Below, piece by piece: positions 36,344 to 45,400 of a stretch of DNA of 64,000 nt. Within the stretch, counting starts at the first letter, position 1; each line of letters starts with the position of its first letter. The position numbers were made by a program, and so were the translations under genes. The stretch lies in the NCBI GenBank assembly GCA_018608405.1, contig JABAZP010000025.1:26820-90819 (forward strand). Direction: 5' to 3'. This DNA is from Flavobacteriales bacterium. Its GTDB lineage: Bacteria; Bacteroidota; Bacteroidia; Flavobacteriales_E; Vicingaceae. The notes below the pieces were generated by a model. It was not told the origin of the DNA. It did not search any database and saw only the letters and a list, made by a program, of their open reading frames with translations.

Positions 36344-37143
36344 GCTAGAATTCGATTCATTTCTTTTTGAAATAGCTCCATATCCTGCATTTCGTTATGG
36401 GTGGCTCCTTCTACCCTGTAAAAATTGATTCTGGTATTCGTATCCTTTAATCGTTGGCCCAAGTAAAATGGAACCTTGCGATCTTCAGTTCCATGAAAAA
36501 TATAAATAGGAACTTCTACCTCTTTTAAGTACCGATTCGTTCGAAAATAATACTTAGAAATCCAACTTGCAGGTAAGTAGGCCTTATGGTAGTTAATAAG
36601 TGAAATGAAGTTAAAATAAGGGGCTTCTAAAAATAAATTAGCACAAGCTTGATTACTGGCTAAACGAGCAGCAATACCTGTACCTAAAGAGAACCCATAG
36701 ATTTGAATTTTTGATGCATCGTATTCCTTAAGCATTATTTGATACAGTCGTTTTGTATCCCGTTGTAACAACCGTTCTCCCATTATTTTCCCATCACTCT
36801 TACCGAACCCCCTAAAATCAAACATAAATACATCGTAACCTAAGTTGACAAAAAAGGGAGCAAAATCGCCCCAATACCTCAAGTTATCAGCGTTACCATG
36901 AATGTAAAAAATTAAACCTTTAGATTTTTCTGCTTTAAAAAGAAGACAATTCAGAGAAATTCCTGAATCCACCTCGTAAAATCGTTCTTCAAATTCATTT
37001 TCAAATGGGTAATGATAATCTTTCGCCAATTTAATGGGTGAAAAAATTATCTTCTCTTGTAAGAAATAAAACGTCAACAATACCCCGGCTATAAGGCCTC
37101 CAAGAACAATTAAAATAAGAAAAGTCCAGATTAAAGTTTCCAC
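36340..37143 (-). CDS. Alpha/beta hydrolase (S33-like)
   Basis: This is a 267-residue, membrane-anchored hydrolase with a GTG start. An N-terminal transmembrane helix ([20 protein letters not shown]) is followed by the fold signatures FYIHGNAD (oxyanion loop), [11 protein letters not shown], the nucleophile elbow GFSLGTG (Ser) and late [11 protein letters not shown] (Asp) and ATHNEM (His). The triad is complete. The substrate is unknown. Related proteins are annotated as BEM46-like esterases/peptidases. Confidence 0.85.
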   Translation of the reverse strand: METLIWTFLILIVLGGLIAGVLLTFYFLQEKIIFSPIKLAKDYHYPFENEFEERFYEVDSGISLNCLLFKAEKSKGLIFYIHGNADNLRYWGDFAPFFVNLGYDVFMFDFRGFGKSDGKIMGERLLQRDTKRLYQIMLKEYDASKIQIYGFSLGTGIAARLASNQACANLFLEAPYFNFISLINYHKAYLPASWISKYYFRTNRYLKEVEVPIYIFHGTEDRKVPFYLGQRLKDTNTRINFYRVEGATHNEMQDMELFQKEMNRILA

Positions 37144-37250
37144 TTTTTAAATGTACGACCGTAATTATTCACTGCCTACACTTTCTGTACAAATTTGAAA
37201 ACTAATTATCAATTAACATGCATTAACAGCACAATTCAGGCCTAAGATTG

Positions 37251-37258
37251 TATTTTTG
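37251..37258 (+). promoter_or_regulatory. -7 box before the TlpA-like gene
   Basis: TATTTTTG matches TAnnTTTG and lies 16 nt before ATG 37275. Confidence 0.55.
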
Positions 37259-37274
37259 TTGAAAGCATTTTTTT

Positions 37275-38699
37275 ATGAAAAAAGTAACGTATTTACTTGT
37301 CTTAATTTCCATATTAATTCTTGGAAATGAAATAAAGGCACAAAAAGGATATTCTATAGATATTACGCTAGATGGGTTATCTGACTCAACAGCTTACTTA
37401 GCCTATTATTACGGCAAAGGGCAGTATTATAGAGATACTACAACAATGAACGGTCAAGGGCAAATGATTTTTAAGGGTCCAGACACACTTGAGCATGGTA
37501 TGTATTCCTTAATTATTGGGCAACGAAAGTGGTTTGATTTTATGCTCGATAATCAAAACATCACAATGAAAACAGACACGGCCTTCACAATATTAAACAT
37601 GAAGGTAAAAGGCAGTGAAGAGACAAAAATATTTTATGAATACTTGGCATTTTTAAATGAAAGACAAGCGACTGCCAAGAAATTAACTGCAAAGAAGAAT
37701 TCAGGAACTGAGCGTGAAAAAAAGGATGCAGACGTTGCATTAAAAAACTTGGATGCCGAGGTGAAGGCATACATTGCAAATTTTCATGCAAAACACAAAG
37801 GTTCTTTCACGAGTAATTTCATTTATGCAGTGGAATACCCAAACGTTCCCGATCCACCGAAGAATGCAGATGGCACGATTGACAGTAGCTTTACTTTCCG
37901 ATATTTTAAAGCTCACTATTTCGATAACTACGACTTTACAGATGGAAGGTTATTACGCACTACCACGTTCCATGATAAAATTGTTTTTTACGTAAATAAA
38001 CTTACTGTTCCCGAGCCAGATTCGCTTATTATCTCAGTCGACTACATTCTAAGTAACGCAAAACAAAACCCAGACTTGTTTAAGTATGCATTAACCCACT
38101 TTACCTCTTATTTTGAGCGATCAGAAAACATGGGAATGGATGCTGTTTTTGTTCACTTGGCAAAGAATTACTTTATGAAAGGTGAGGCTAAAGAGTGGTT
38201 TACCGACAAACAACTGGAGAAATTGAGTGAACGTGCAAATGCACTTGATCCACTTTTGATAGGTAAAAAAGCTCCTAACATTGTGGTTAAAGATACTGCT
38301 CAGAAAGAATTTCTAGAACTGTATTCTGTTGATGCCGATTTTACGGTTGTTTACATTTGGTCTCCTGAATGCGGTCATTGTAAAACATCAACTCCAAAAC
38401 TAAAAACCTTGTACGACAAAGTAAACGATAAAGGTGTTGAAGTATTTGCTGTTGGTAATGAGTTTGAAAATGAGGAGTGGATTAAGTTTATCAGAAAGCA
38501 CGATCTGAATTTTATAAATGGCTCGGATGGAGAAAGCTTTCAAAGTAATTTTAGAACACTATACGATGTGTACAGCACTCCACAGACCTATTTACTAGAT
38601 AAAGACAAAAAAATTCTTTCCAAAAAGATGAGCATAGAGTCACTAGAGAATATTTTAGAATACTTTATTGAAGAGAGAGACAATGCAAATAAAAAATAA
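37275..38699 (+). CDS. TlpA/ResA-like thiol-disulfide oxidoreductase (DUF4369/DUF5106 type)
   Basis: This is a 474-residue exported protein. It has a signal peptide to about residue 22 (ends EIKAQ) and an N-terminal DUF4369-like beta domain (YSIDITLDGLSDSTAYLAYY). A helical DUF5106-like middle follows, then a C-terminal thioredoxin domain with YIWSPECGHCKTSTPKL (CGHC active site) and a cis-Pro loop (YSTPQTYLLD). It is a periplasmic disulfide handler. It overlaps the SCO1-type gene downstream, suggesting a joint role in copper or cytochrome-oxidase maturation. Confidence 0.85.
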   Translation: MKKVTYLLVLISILILGNEIKAQKGYSIDITLDGLSDSTAYLAYYYGKGQYYRDTTTMNGQGQMIFKGPDTLEHGMYSLIIGQRKWFDFMLDNQNITMKTDTAFTILNMKVKGSEETKIFYEYLAFLNERQATAKKLTAKKNSGTEREKKDADVALKNLDAEVKAYIANFHAKHKGSFTSNFIYAVEYPNVPDPPKNADGTIDSSFTFRYFKAHYFDNYDFTDGRLLRTTTFHDKIVFYVNKLTVPEPDSLIISVDYILSNAKQNPDLFKYALTHFTSYFERSENMGMDAVFVHLAKNYFMKGEAKEWFTDKQLEKLSERANALDPLLIGKKAPNIVVKDTAQKEFLELYSVDADFTVVYIWSPECGHCKTSTPKLKTLYDKVNDKGVEVFAVGNEFENEEWIKFIRKHDLNFINGSDGESFQSNFRTLYDVYSTPQTYLLDKDKKILSKKMSIESLENILEYFIEERDNANKK

Positions 38700-39345
38700 A
38701 TTAGCACTCATTGTGCCTGCTTTGCTTTTGTGCATTGGAATTGGTTTTGCTTATAAAATGATTAAAGAAGATAGAGTTTTGCCAATCTATTCTCCAGCAA
38801 TGATTAACCCCGAGCTGGTAGACGAGTCAAAACAAAACGTAACGAAAGGACATCGAATAGCAGATTTTAGATTAGTCGACCAAGATGGTCAAATTATTAC
38901 GAACGAAGACTTCGATGGATTTTATTACGTAACAGATTTCTTTTTCACCACATGTCCTACGATTTGTCCGAGTATGAGTGCCGAAATGCAACGAGTGCAA
39001 AAAGAATTCATGGATGATGAAGATTTTAAAATTCTTTCGCACACCGTTCAACCGGAAGTTGACTCTGTTCCAATACTAAAGGAATATGCAAACCTATATG
39101 AAGCAAATCCAGAAAAATGGGTGTTTGTTACTGGCGAAAAGAAGTTAATATATGATTTAGCGCGTAAAAGCTACTTTGCCGCTGTAACAGAAGGCGATGG
39201 TGGACCAAACGACTTTATACACACAGAAAATTTTGTATTGGTTGATAAAGAGAAAAGAATTCGAGGGTTTTACGATGGGACATCGCCAAAATCTGTAGAT
39301 CAGTTAATTGTTGATATCGAAATTTTACAGCAAGAGTATGATTAA
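38683..39345 (+). CDS. SCO1/SenC copper-chaperone family protein
   Basis: From ATG 38683 the product is 220 residues: an N-terminal membrane anchor (LALIVPALLLCIGIGFAYKM), then a thioredoxin fold with the copper-binding TCPTICPSM (CxxxC) and a distal His (FIHTENFVLVD). SCO proteins deliver copper to the CuA site of cytochrome oxidase. An ATG 15 nt upstream is possible but lies deeper inside the previous gene. The downstream small lipoprotein gene overlaps by 8 nt, so all three form an operon. Confidence 0.88.
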   Translation: MQIKNKLALIVPALLLCIGIGFAYKMIKEDRVLPIYSPAMINPELVDESKQNVTKGHRIADFRLVDQDGQIITNEDFDGFYYVTDFFFTTCPTICPSMSAEMQRVQKEFMDDEDFKILSHTVQPEVDSVPILKEYANLYEANPEKWVFVTGEKKLIYDLARKSYFAAVTEGDGGPNDFIHTENFVLVDKEKRIRGFYDGTSPKSVDQLIVDIEILQQEYD

Positions 39346-39565
39346 GAAACTTGCTTTTGTTGCTTTTATCCTATCTCTTACTTGTTCTTGCTCTGTTTTT
39401 AAAGGTGTTGAAGGTGTTAATGGTAGAAACGGAAAGGTGGTTGGCGGATCACCAAGCAAAGATCTTCGCAAAGGCTATAAGCGAACAGAAAAAAAACAAC
39501 AACGCCAATATAAACGAGAGATGAAAAGTCGTGCAAAACGTTTAGGAACAACAAAAAAGAGATAA
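39338..39565 (+). CDS. Small basic lipoprotein
   Basis: From ATG 39338 the product is 75 residues, with a lipoprotein signal (MIKKLAFVAFILSLTCSC) and a very basic tail (KGYKRTEKKQQRQYKREMKS). The family is unknown. The ATG overlaps the end of the SCO1-type gene, so it is translated from the same message. The basic tail could contact LPS, peptidoglycan or nucleic acid; this is speculation. Confidence 0.6.
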   Translation: MIKKLAFVAFILSLTCSCSVFKGVEGVNGRNGKVVGGSPSKDLRKGYKRTEKKQQRQYKREMKSRAKRLGTTKKR

Positions 39566-39566
39566 A

Positions 39567-40331
39567 TTACGCTCCGAAAATAAGTTCTTTCAGTTGCTCA
39601 TTTTCATAAAAGTCCTTTGGTGTTGTCTCAATCACCCTTCCGCAATCAACCACCCACACCTTATCAGCTATACTTAAAGTCTTTTCTATTTGGTGAGAAG
39701 AGAACAACACGGCCCTACCCGACTCTTTTTGGGCTTGAATTAGCCGAAACATTGAAATTGAGCTCTTGACATCTAAATGTGTTGTGGGTTCGTCTAAAAC
39801 AATTAAGTCAGAATTTTGAGCAATTGCTCTTGCTAGATAGACCTTTTGGCGTTCACCATCACTTAATTGGGCCATGGTTTTATTCCTTAGGTACTCAATT
39901 TTGCAAGACTTGAGTGCCCCTTCAATACAATCAAAATCATCTTCCGTTTGGCTAATCAACCAGCTAGTATACGGGTATCTTCCAAAACCAATAAATCGCT
40001 CAACAGTAATAATAGATTGAACGTTTTCACTCGAACTCACATAAGCAATTTTTTGAGCTAAACTAGTTGACTTCCATTCCTTAAAGTCTCTTCCAAATAA
40101 TTTGATTGATCCTTCAGAAATGGCTGTCAAACCACAAATACTTTTTAGCAAGGTAGACTTGCCAGCTCCATTTTCCCCAATTAGTGCTACGATTTGATTC
40201 GATTCAAGACTTAAACTTACTTGAGAAAGTATGTTAATTCGCTTAGAATACGCGACAGAGATATTGTCAATATTTAATATGGTTGAGCTCAAAATGATTG
40301 ACTTATGTTTTTCTTTCCAAAAAGGATCCAT
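39567..40331 (-). CDS. btuD: ABC transporter ATPase, BtuD/FecE type
   Basis: This is a 254-residue ATPase with Walker A GENGAGKSTLLK, Q-loop region, signature LSDGERQ, Walker B LIVLDEPTTHLD and the H-loop SSHQ. This subgroup energises FecCD permeases for cobalamin, siderophore or heme uptake. The start overlaps the permease gene by 43 nt. The B12 assignment rests on the riboswitch-led locus upstream and on partner genes. A siderophore substrate cannot be excluded from this gene alone. Confidence 0.75.
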   Translation of the reverse strand: MDPFWKEKHKSIILSSTILNIDNISVAYSKRINILSQVSLSLESNQIVALIGENGAGKSTLLKSICGLTAISEGSIKLFGRDFKEWKSTSLAQKIAYVSSSENVQSIITVERFIGFGRYPYTSWLISQTEDDFDCIEGALKSCKIEYLRNKTMAQLSDGERQKVYLARAIAQNSDLIVLDEPTTHLDVKSSISMFRLIQAQKESGRAVLFSSHQIEKTLSIADKVWVVDCGRVIETTPKDFYENEQLKELIFGA

Positions 40332-41299
40332 AGTATAATGGGGATTCCTAAAATTGAAGTAATTGAATTAATGGGTAAGCTCGTTCCATTGGTCGGGATA
40401 TGTGAAATAAGGTCGCTTAGTAATAACACATTAGCCCCTAATAGAATACAAGTTGGAATTAAAAGGAGATGGTCATTGGATTTTAATAACAGTCTGCTCA
40501 AGTGAGGAATAATGATTCCCACAAAACCTATTGGACCACAGAAAGCAGTAGTTAGTCCTGCCAAAACTCCGGTTATAAGTACGATGCTCAGCCTCACATG
40601 AAGGACATTTATACCCAACATTTTCGCAAAATCCTCGCTTACAAGAACGGCATTTAGTCCTTTGTAATTATAAAGTGCATATGCAACGGACAAAACCAAG
40701 CTAGCGAAGAGTATGAATAGCTCAACGTAAGAAACCGCTGACAGACTACCTAACGTCCAAATGATAAATGATTTTAGCTGAAAATCAGACGTAAAGAATT
40801 GAATTAAACCAATGATGGCTGTCGCAATAGAGCCCATCATAACTCCAAAGATGAGTAAGGTCATGACATCTTTAAGCTTGAATGAAACCGCCAACAAAAT
40901 AAACATCATTACCAAGGCGCCAATTATCGCTGCAACATTAATAGCAGCTCCGGTTGCCACAACAAAGCCCATAAAGCCTGCTCCCATTACTAAAAGAGCA
41001 ACTCCTAAACCTGCTCCAGAGCTAATGCCTAATAAGTAAGGTCCCGCAAGTGGATTTCGAAATAAGGTTTGCATTAGTAAGCCTGCTAGGGAAAGGGCCG
41101 CTCCGCATAAGATTGCAGTTAGTGCTTTTGGGATTCTCGACTGTACAACAATGAAATTAAATACATCTGAGGTTTCACCACCTGACACCCAAAGTTGAAA
41201 TTCCGCAAATGGAACACTTACGCTTCCGCTACGTACGTCAAGTATAGCAAGAATTAGCATTGAAATACTAAGTAATATAAGTATTGTCGATTTACTCAT
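40289..41299 (-). CDS. btuC: FecCD-family permease, BtuC-like
   Basis: This is a 336-residue permease with about 10 transmembrane helices. Family landmarks are SRIPKALTAILCGAALSLAG followed by LLMQTLFRNPLAGPYLLGIS, and FCGPIGFVGIIIPHLSR near the C-terminus. It forms the membrane channel of a B12/siderophore importer. ATGA overlap with the upstream binding-protein gene and overlap with the downstream ATPase gene show one transcription unit. Confidence 0.8.
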   Translation of the reverse strand: MSKSTILILLSISMLILAILDVRSGSVSVPFAEFQLWVSGGETSDVFNFIVVQSRIPKALTAILCGAALSLAGLLMQTLFRNPLAGPYLLGISSGAGLGVALLVMGAGFMGFVVATGAAINVAAIIGALVMMFILLAVSFKLKDVMTLLIFGVMMGSIATAIIGLIQFFTSDFQLKSFIIWTLGSLSAVSYVELFILFASLVLSVAYALYNYKGLNAVLVSEDFAKMLGINVLHVRLSIVLITGVLAGLTTAFCGPIGFVGIIIPHLSRLLLKSNDHLLLIPTCILLGANVLLLSDLISHIPTNGTSLPINSITSILGIPIILWILFGKKNISQSF

Positions 41300-42420
41300 T
41301 CAAAAATACTTTGATAAAAATTCAGACTATCGCTTGCATTATGGTGAAAAATAGAAAACAAATCGCTTAAAATTAAGTCTGGTCTAACCACACCCATTTC
41401 CCAATAATCATTGGCCCCAAGCTTGTTGGACCTTTTATAATTTGTATAAATAGTTTGATTTTTGAATGAGGAAAACTGTTCAAATACAGTGTTACTATTT
41501 TTAACATCTTGGGCAGTGGCTAATCTACCTGGATTAATCCAAAAGTCAGCTTGCATTCCTTTGCTAATGGCAGTTTCAATATCTAAAGGTACACTTGCAC
41601 TCTGTTCATGGTCCTTCCAGATGTACCTCGCTGAGGCGTCATTAATCAGTTTTGCTTGATAAGACTCTCCTCCGCTGACGTACCAAGTTCCTTTCCATGG
41701 CAGTCCAATGGCTACTTTTGGAAGAAATGAAGACAACATTGAAATATTTTTAATGGAGTCATATCTCTGTTGAACCTTTTGAAGGTGAGCATTTGCTTTC
41801 TGCTCAGTTGTTTCATCAAAAAAAGCAGCAAAAACTTTTAGCCATTGTGCTTTTTCAAGTGGGTCCGACTCCATGAATTCGGAGATTAGAATTACAGGTT
41901 GTCCAAGTGCACGTAGTCGTTCAACTGCGCTATAAGATGCAGCATCAATGGCAAATGTAAATAAGACGTCTAATTCGCTTTCAATTACCAACTCAGTGTT
42001 CATTGACCTATTTCCTAACTGTGTTACTCTTCCCTCTTGTATTCGTTTTTGAAAACCTTTATCGTAAAACAGTTCGGTATTGCTCGCTGCTACAATTTTA
42101 TCTTCTTTGCCCAATGCTTTTAAATAGCCCAAATGAGTTGTAGAATTCACTCCAATTCTTTCAATGGGTAATTCGATAAAAACATCAGCCTTAATTCCTT
42201 TGGGTTTTCCTTGCACTTTTTTGAAAAGCACATATCGCTCAACCTTGGAAGAGTTCAGGAACGGTTCAACCACCTCGATGATAGTGATTCCAATTGAATC
42301 TTTAATTGAAAAATGAGTTTGATCACTTGCTTGAGCTGAAACCTGCGAGGAACTGTTTGGTTTAGAGTCGTTACACGCCGAAAGTACCAAGCAAAAGAAG
42401 ATAAATGCTAAACTTTTCAT
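41296..42420 (-). CDS. Lipoprotein substrate-binding protein of an ABC importer (BtuF/FecB-like)
   Basis: From ATG 42420 the product is 374 residues with a lipoprotein signal (MKSLAFIFFCLVLSAC). The two-lobed periplasmic-binding fold of the TroA/BtuF class is visible: IERIGVNSTTHLGYLKALG, ELDVLFTF, then IWKDHE and VRPDLILSDL at the end. It hands substrate to the permease whose start overlaps its stop. It begins 7 nt after the giant repeat-protein gene, so those genes are also coupled. Confidence 0.75.
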   Translation of the reverse strand: MKSLAFIFFCLVLSACNDSKPNSSSQVSAQASDQTHFSIKDSIGITIIEVVEPFLNSSKVERYVLFKKVQGKPKGIKADVFIELPIERIGVNSTTHLGYLKALGKEDKIVAASNTELFYDKGFQKRIQEGRVTQLGNRSMNTELVIESELDVLFTFAIDAASYSAVERLRALGQPVILISEFMESDPLEKAQWLKVFAAFFDETTEQKANAHLQKVQQRYDSIKNISMLSSFLPKVAIGLPWKGTWYVSGGESYQAKLINDASARYIWKDHEQSASVPLDIETAISKGMQADFWINPGRLATAQDVKNSNTVFEQFSSFKNQTIYTNYKRSNKLGANDYWEMGVVRPDLILSDLFSIFHHNASDSLNFYQSIFE

Positions 42421-42427
42421 GAAACGG

Positions 42428-45400
42428 CTATCTACTTTCTTTATCCCAGATATCTTCTGTAATATTTGTTCCATTCTTGGTGTAGAAAATACCTCCCCAT
42501 TTGTATAAGGTTTTTTCGTAAATATCGGTTTGAGTTCCTTCTACCACTATTCTTCTAATGGTTGTGCTATTATTTTGATTCTCAATTATTTTTTCTGTAA
42601 CACCTTGTGGATAATCAGCGGCAGATTGGTCCTGTCGTATCTTATCTTCACCTTGATAGAACTCTTTATCTTCGTTTTTCTTCCTTCTTATTTCCGATTC
42701 TTTTTCTAGCTCTGTTGTCTGCTCAGCTAACTCTTCTTCCAAGGTTTCAATTTCTAATTGATTTTCTTTAAAACTCTCTGTATTTTCACCTGCGAATTGT
42801 TTTAATTCAGTAGATTTTTGATCCGCTTTAGACTGATAGTCTAATCTTCGGTTTTCAGATGGCTTGCGGTCTTTCGTAGTTTGTTCAGCTAATTCCACTT
42901 CGAATTTCTCAACTTCTAGCTGATTCTCTTTAAAGCTTTCCGCATTCTCTGCGGCTCCCTCTCTTAGGTCAGCAGATTTTTGATCCGCTTTAGACTGATA
43001 GTCTAATCTTCGGTTTTCAGATGGCTTGCGGTCTTTCGTAGTTTGTTCAGCTAATTCCTCTTCGAATTTCTCAACTTCTAGCTGATTCTCTTTAAAGCTT
43101 TCTGCATTCTCTGCGGCTCCCTCTCTTAGGTCAGCAGATTTTTGATCCGCTTTTGACTGATAGTCTAATCTTCGACTTTCAGAAGACTGCTTGTCCTCCG
43201 TTGTTTGTTCATCAAAATTTTCTTCATCTGCTAAAATTTCTTCGTAATTTTTTGGATAAAACTCGGTACTTCGACCTTGGTGGAAAGTCATTAAGCTATT
43301 TTCAAAATTCTCAAATTTTTGTTGGGTGTCTAAAATGTATGCTTCTTGCTTTTTGTCTCTGTTTTGCAGGGATTGATTTATCTCGTTGTATTCATTCTCC
43401 ACCATTTCCTTCTTCCCTTCAACGGTCTCCTCTAATCGCTGCTTGTTATACAACGCAATGCTTTCAGCTAAAAGATCTTTATCAAGCATGTTTCCTTCGC
43501 GTTTGCGCTCTGAAGCTTTAACGCGCTCCTCACGTGTATTTTGTAGGTCACTTTCTTGTTCCTTCACCGTTTCATAGTTCTGAAGATTTAGCTCTGAACT
43601 AATTTCAAACTGATCCTTCATGCTCACACTTATCTCTTCTAACCGCTCTATCGCATTTTGTCTTCTAGCCTCCTCTTTTTCAACATTCTCCTGCCTTAAT
43701 TTCGCTAAGGCTTCCTCTTTCTCTTCAATCGAGCCATTCTTTTCACTGTTTTGTTTCGCCCATAATTCTTTGTAAATCCGTTCTATTTCCTCTTCGGCAT
43801 CAGTTGTTATTGTCGACTTTGGTCCTGTTTTAATAGTGATAGGTTTATCAAGGTTTTTTCTTCTTTCTTCCTCAGCTAACTCTTGTTCTTTTATTCGCTC
43901 ATTTAACAAAGCAATTTGCGCCTTAGGATAAGCTTCGTCAGGCTTTATTCTTAATGCATTTTCAAAATTACTTTTTGCATTTCTGTAGGCCTCCGATTTA
44001 AAATTATTATCACCTTGAGTAATTAAATCTTGATAGCGTTGCTCTTTTTGCTTCGCTGCTTTTTTCGCATTTTGCTCAGCTAATTTTGCAGCATTTTTTT
44101 GATCTATAATCGATTTTATTTTATCCAGTTGTTCTTGAGGGTATGCCTCTGCGCTCTTTAACCCAAGTGCCAAACGGTACTCATTCTCAGCATCGTTGTA
44201 ATTTTTATCTCTAAAGTATTTATCACCGTTAGCTATTGCTGTTTGGTAAGAGCTTTCATTTGCAGCAGCTTGTTCTTTCCGCAACCTTATTTCTTCTTCT
44301 TTTGCAGCTAGCGTTTTTTGTATAGCTAAAATCTCTTGAATCTTTGTACTTGGCAAGGATTTGCTTGGTAACGTCTCTTTTGCTTGTTCAAAATTAGAGA
44401 TGGCATTTTCCCAGTCCTCAGCATCCATAGCCGTCTGGCCTGATTCAACGAAAGCTTCATATTTCAAATTTAATTCTGCTTGAGCTGCTTCATTGGCAGC
44501 AGCTCTTTGAGTAATTAAGCCATCAATTTCAGCAATCTTTTGTGGGGGATAAGACTCTTCTGGTTTGATGACCTGCGCGGCTTGAAATGCTTTTAATGCA
44601 TTTTCTAAGTCATTTGAGGCAAGCGCTTGATCTCCTTTTTCTAGCGCTGCTAAATAATCTTGATCCAGTTTTGCAGCTTTTGCCGCAGCAGCTTGAGCAT
44701 CTGCTTGGGCTGCCATAGCTGATGCTATTTTAGTTATTTGTTCTTTCGGGTACTGCTCTTCTTTCAAAGACAAAGCTGCTTCATAACTAGTTTTTGCTTG
44801 CTCATAATCTTTTCCATCGAATGAAGCATCCGCTTCTGCAATCAATGCATCGTATTCAGCATCTATTTTAGCTTGGGCTTCAGCGGCTGCTTTGGCAGCT
44901 TCCTCTCCTGCCAGTGCGACAAGTTTTGCATCTGCTTCAGCTATTTTGTCTTTTGGGTATTGTTCGTCTTTTACAGCTATTGCGGCAGCATATTTGGCTT
45001 TTGCCTTCTCCCATTCACTCGATTCAAATAAACCATCCGCTTCTGCAATCAATTCATTGTATTCCGCATCTATTTTAGCTTGCGCTGCAGCGGCTGCTTT
45101 AGCAGCTTCCTCTCCTGCTAATGCGGCAAGTTTTGCATCTGCTTTAGCTATTTTATCTTTTGGGTATTGTTCGTCCTTTACAGTAATTGCAGCGGAATAT
45201 TTGGCTTTTGCCTTTTCCCATTCGCTCGATTCAAATAAACCATCCGCTTCTGCAATTAATGCATCGTATTCGGTATCTATTTTAGCTTGGGCAGCAGCTG
45301 CTGCTTCTTGTTCAGCAAGGGATGACAGTTTCACGTCAATCTCTTTTATTTTATCCTTTGGATATTGCTCATCTTTAATAGCAAGAGCAGCTTCGTATTT

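Noticed and set aside
39567..42420. Siderophore or heme importer instead of B12 importer
   Set aside because: It cannot be excluded from the ABC genes alone, but the riboswitch, BtuB/BtuG-like genes and DUF71 upstream on the same strand make B12 the better reading.
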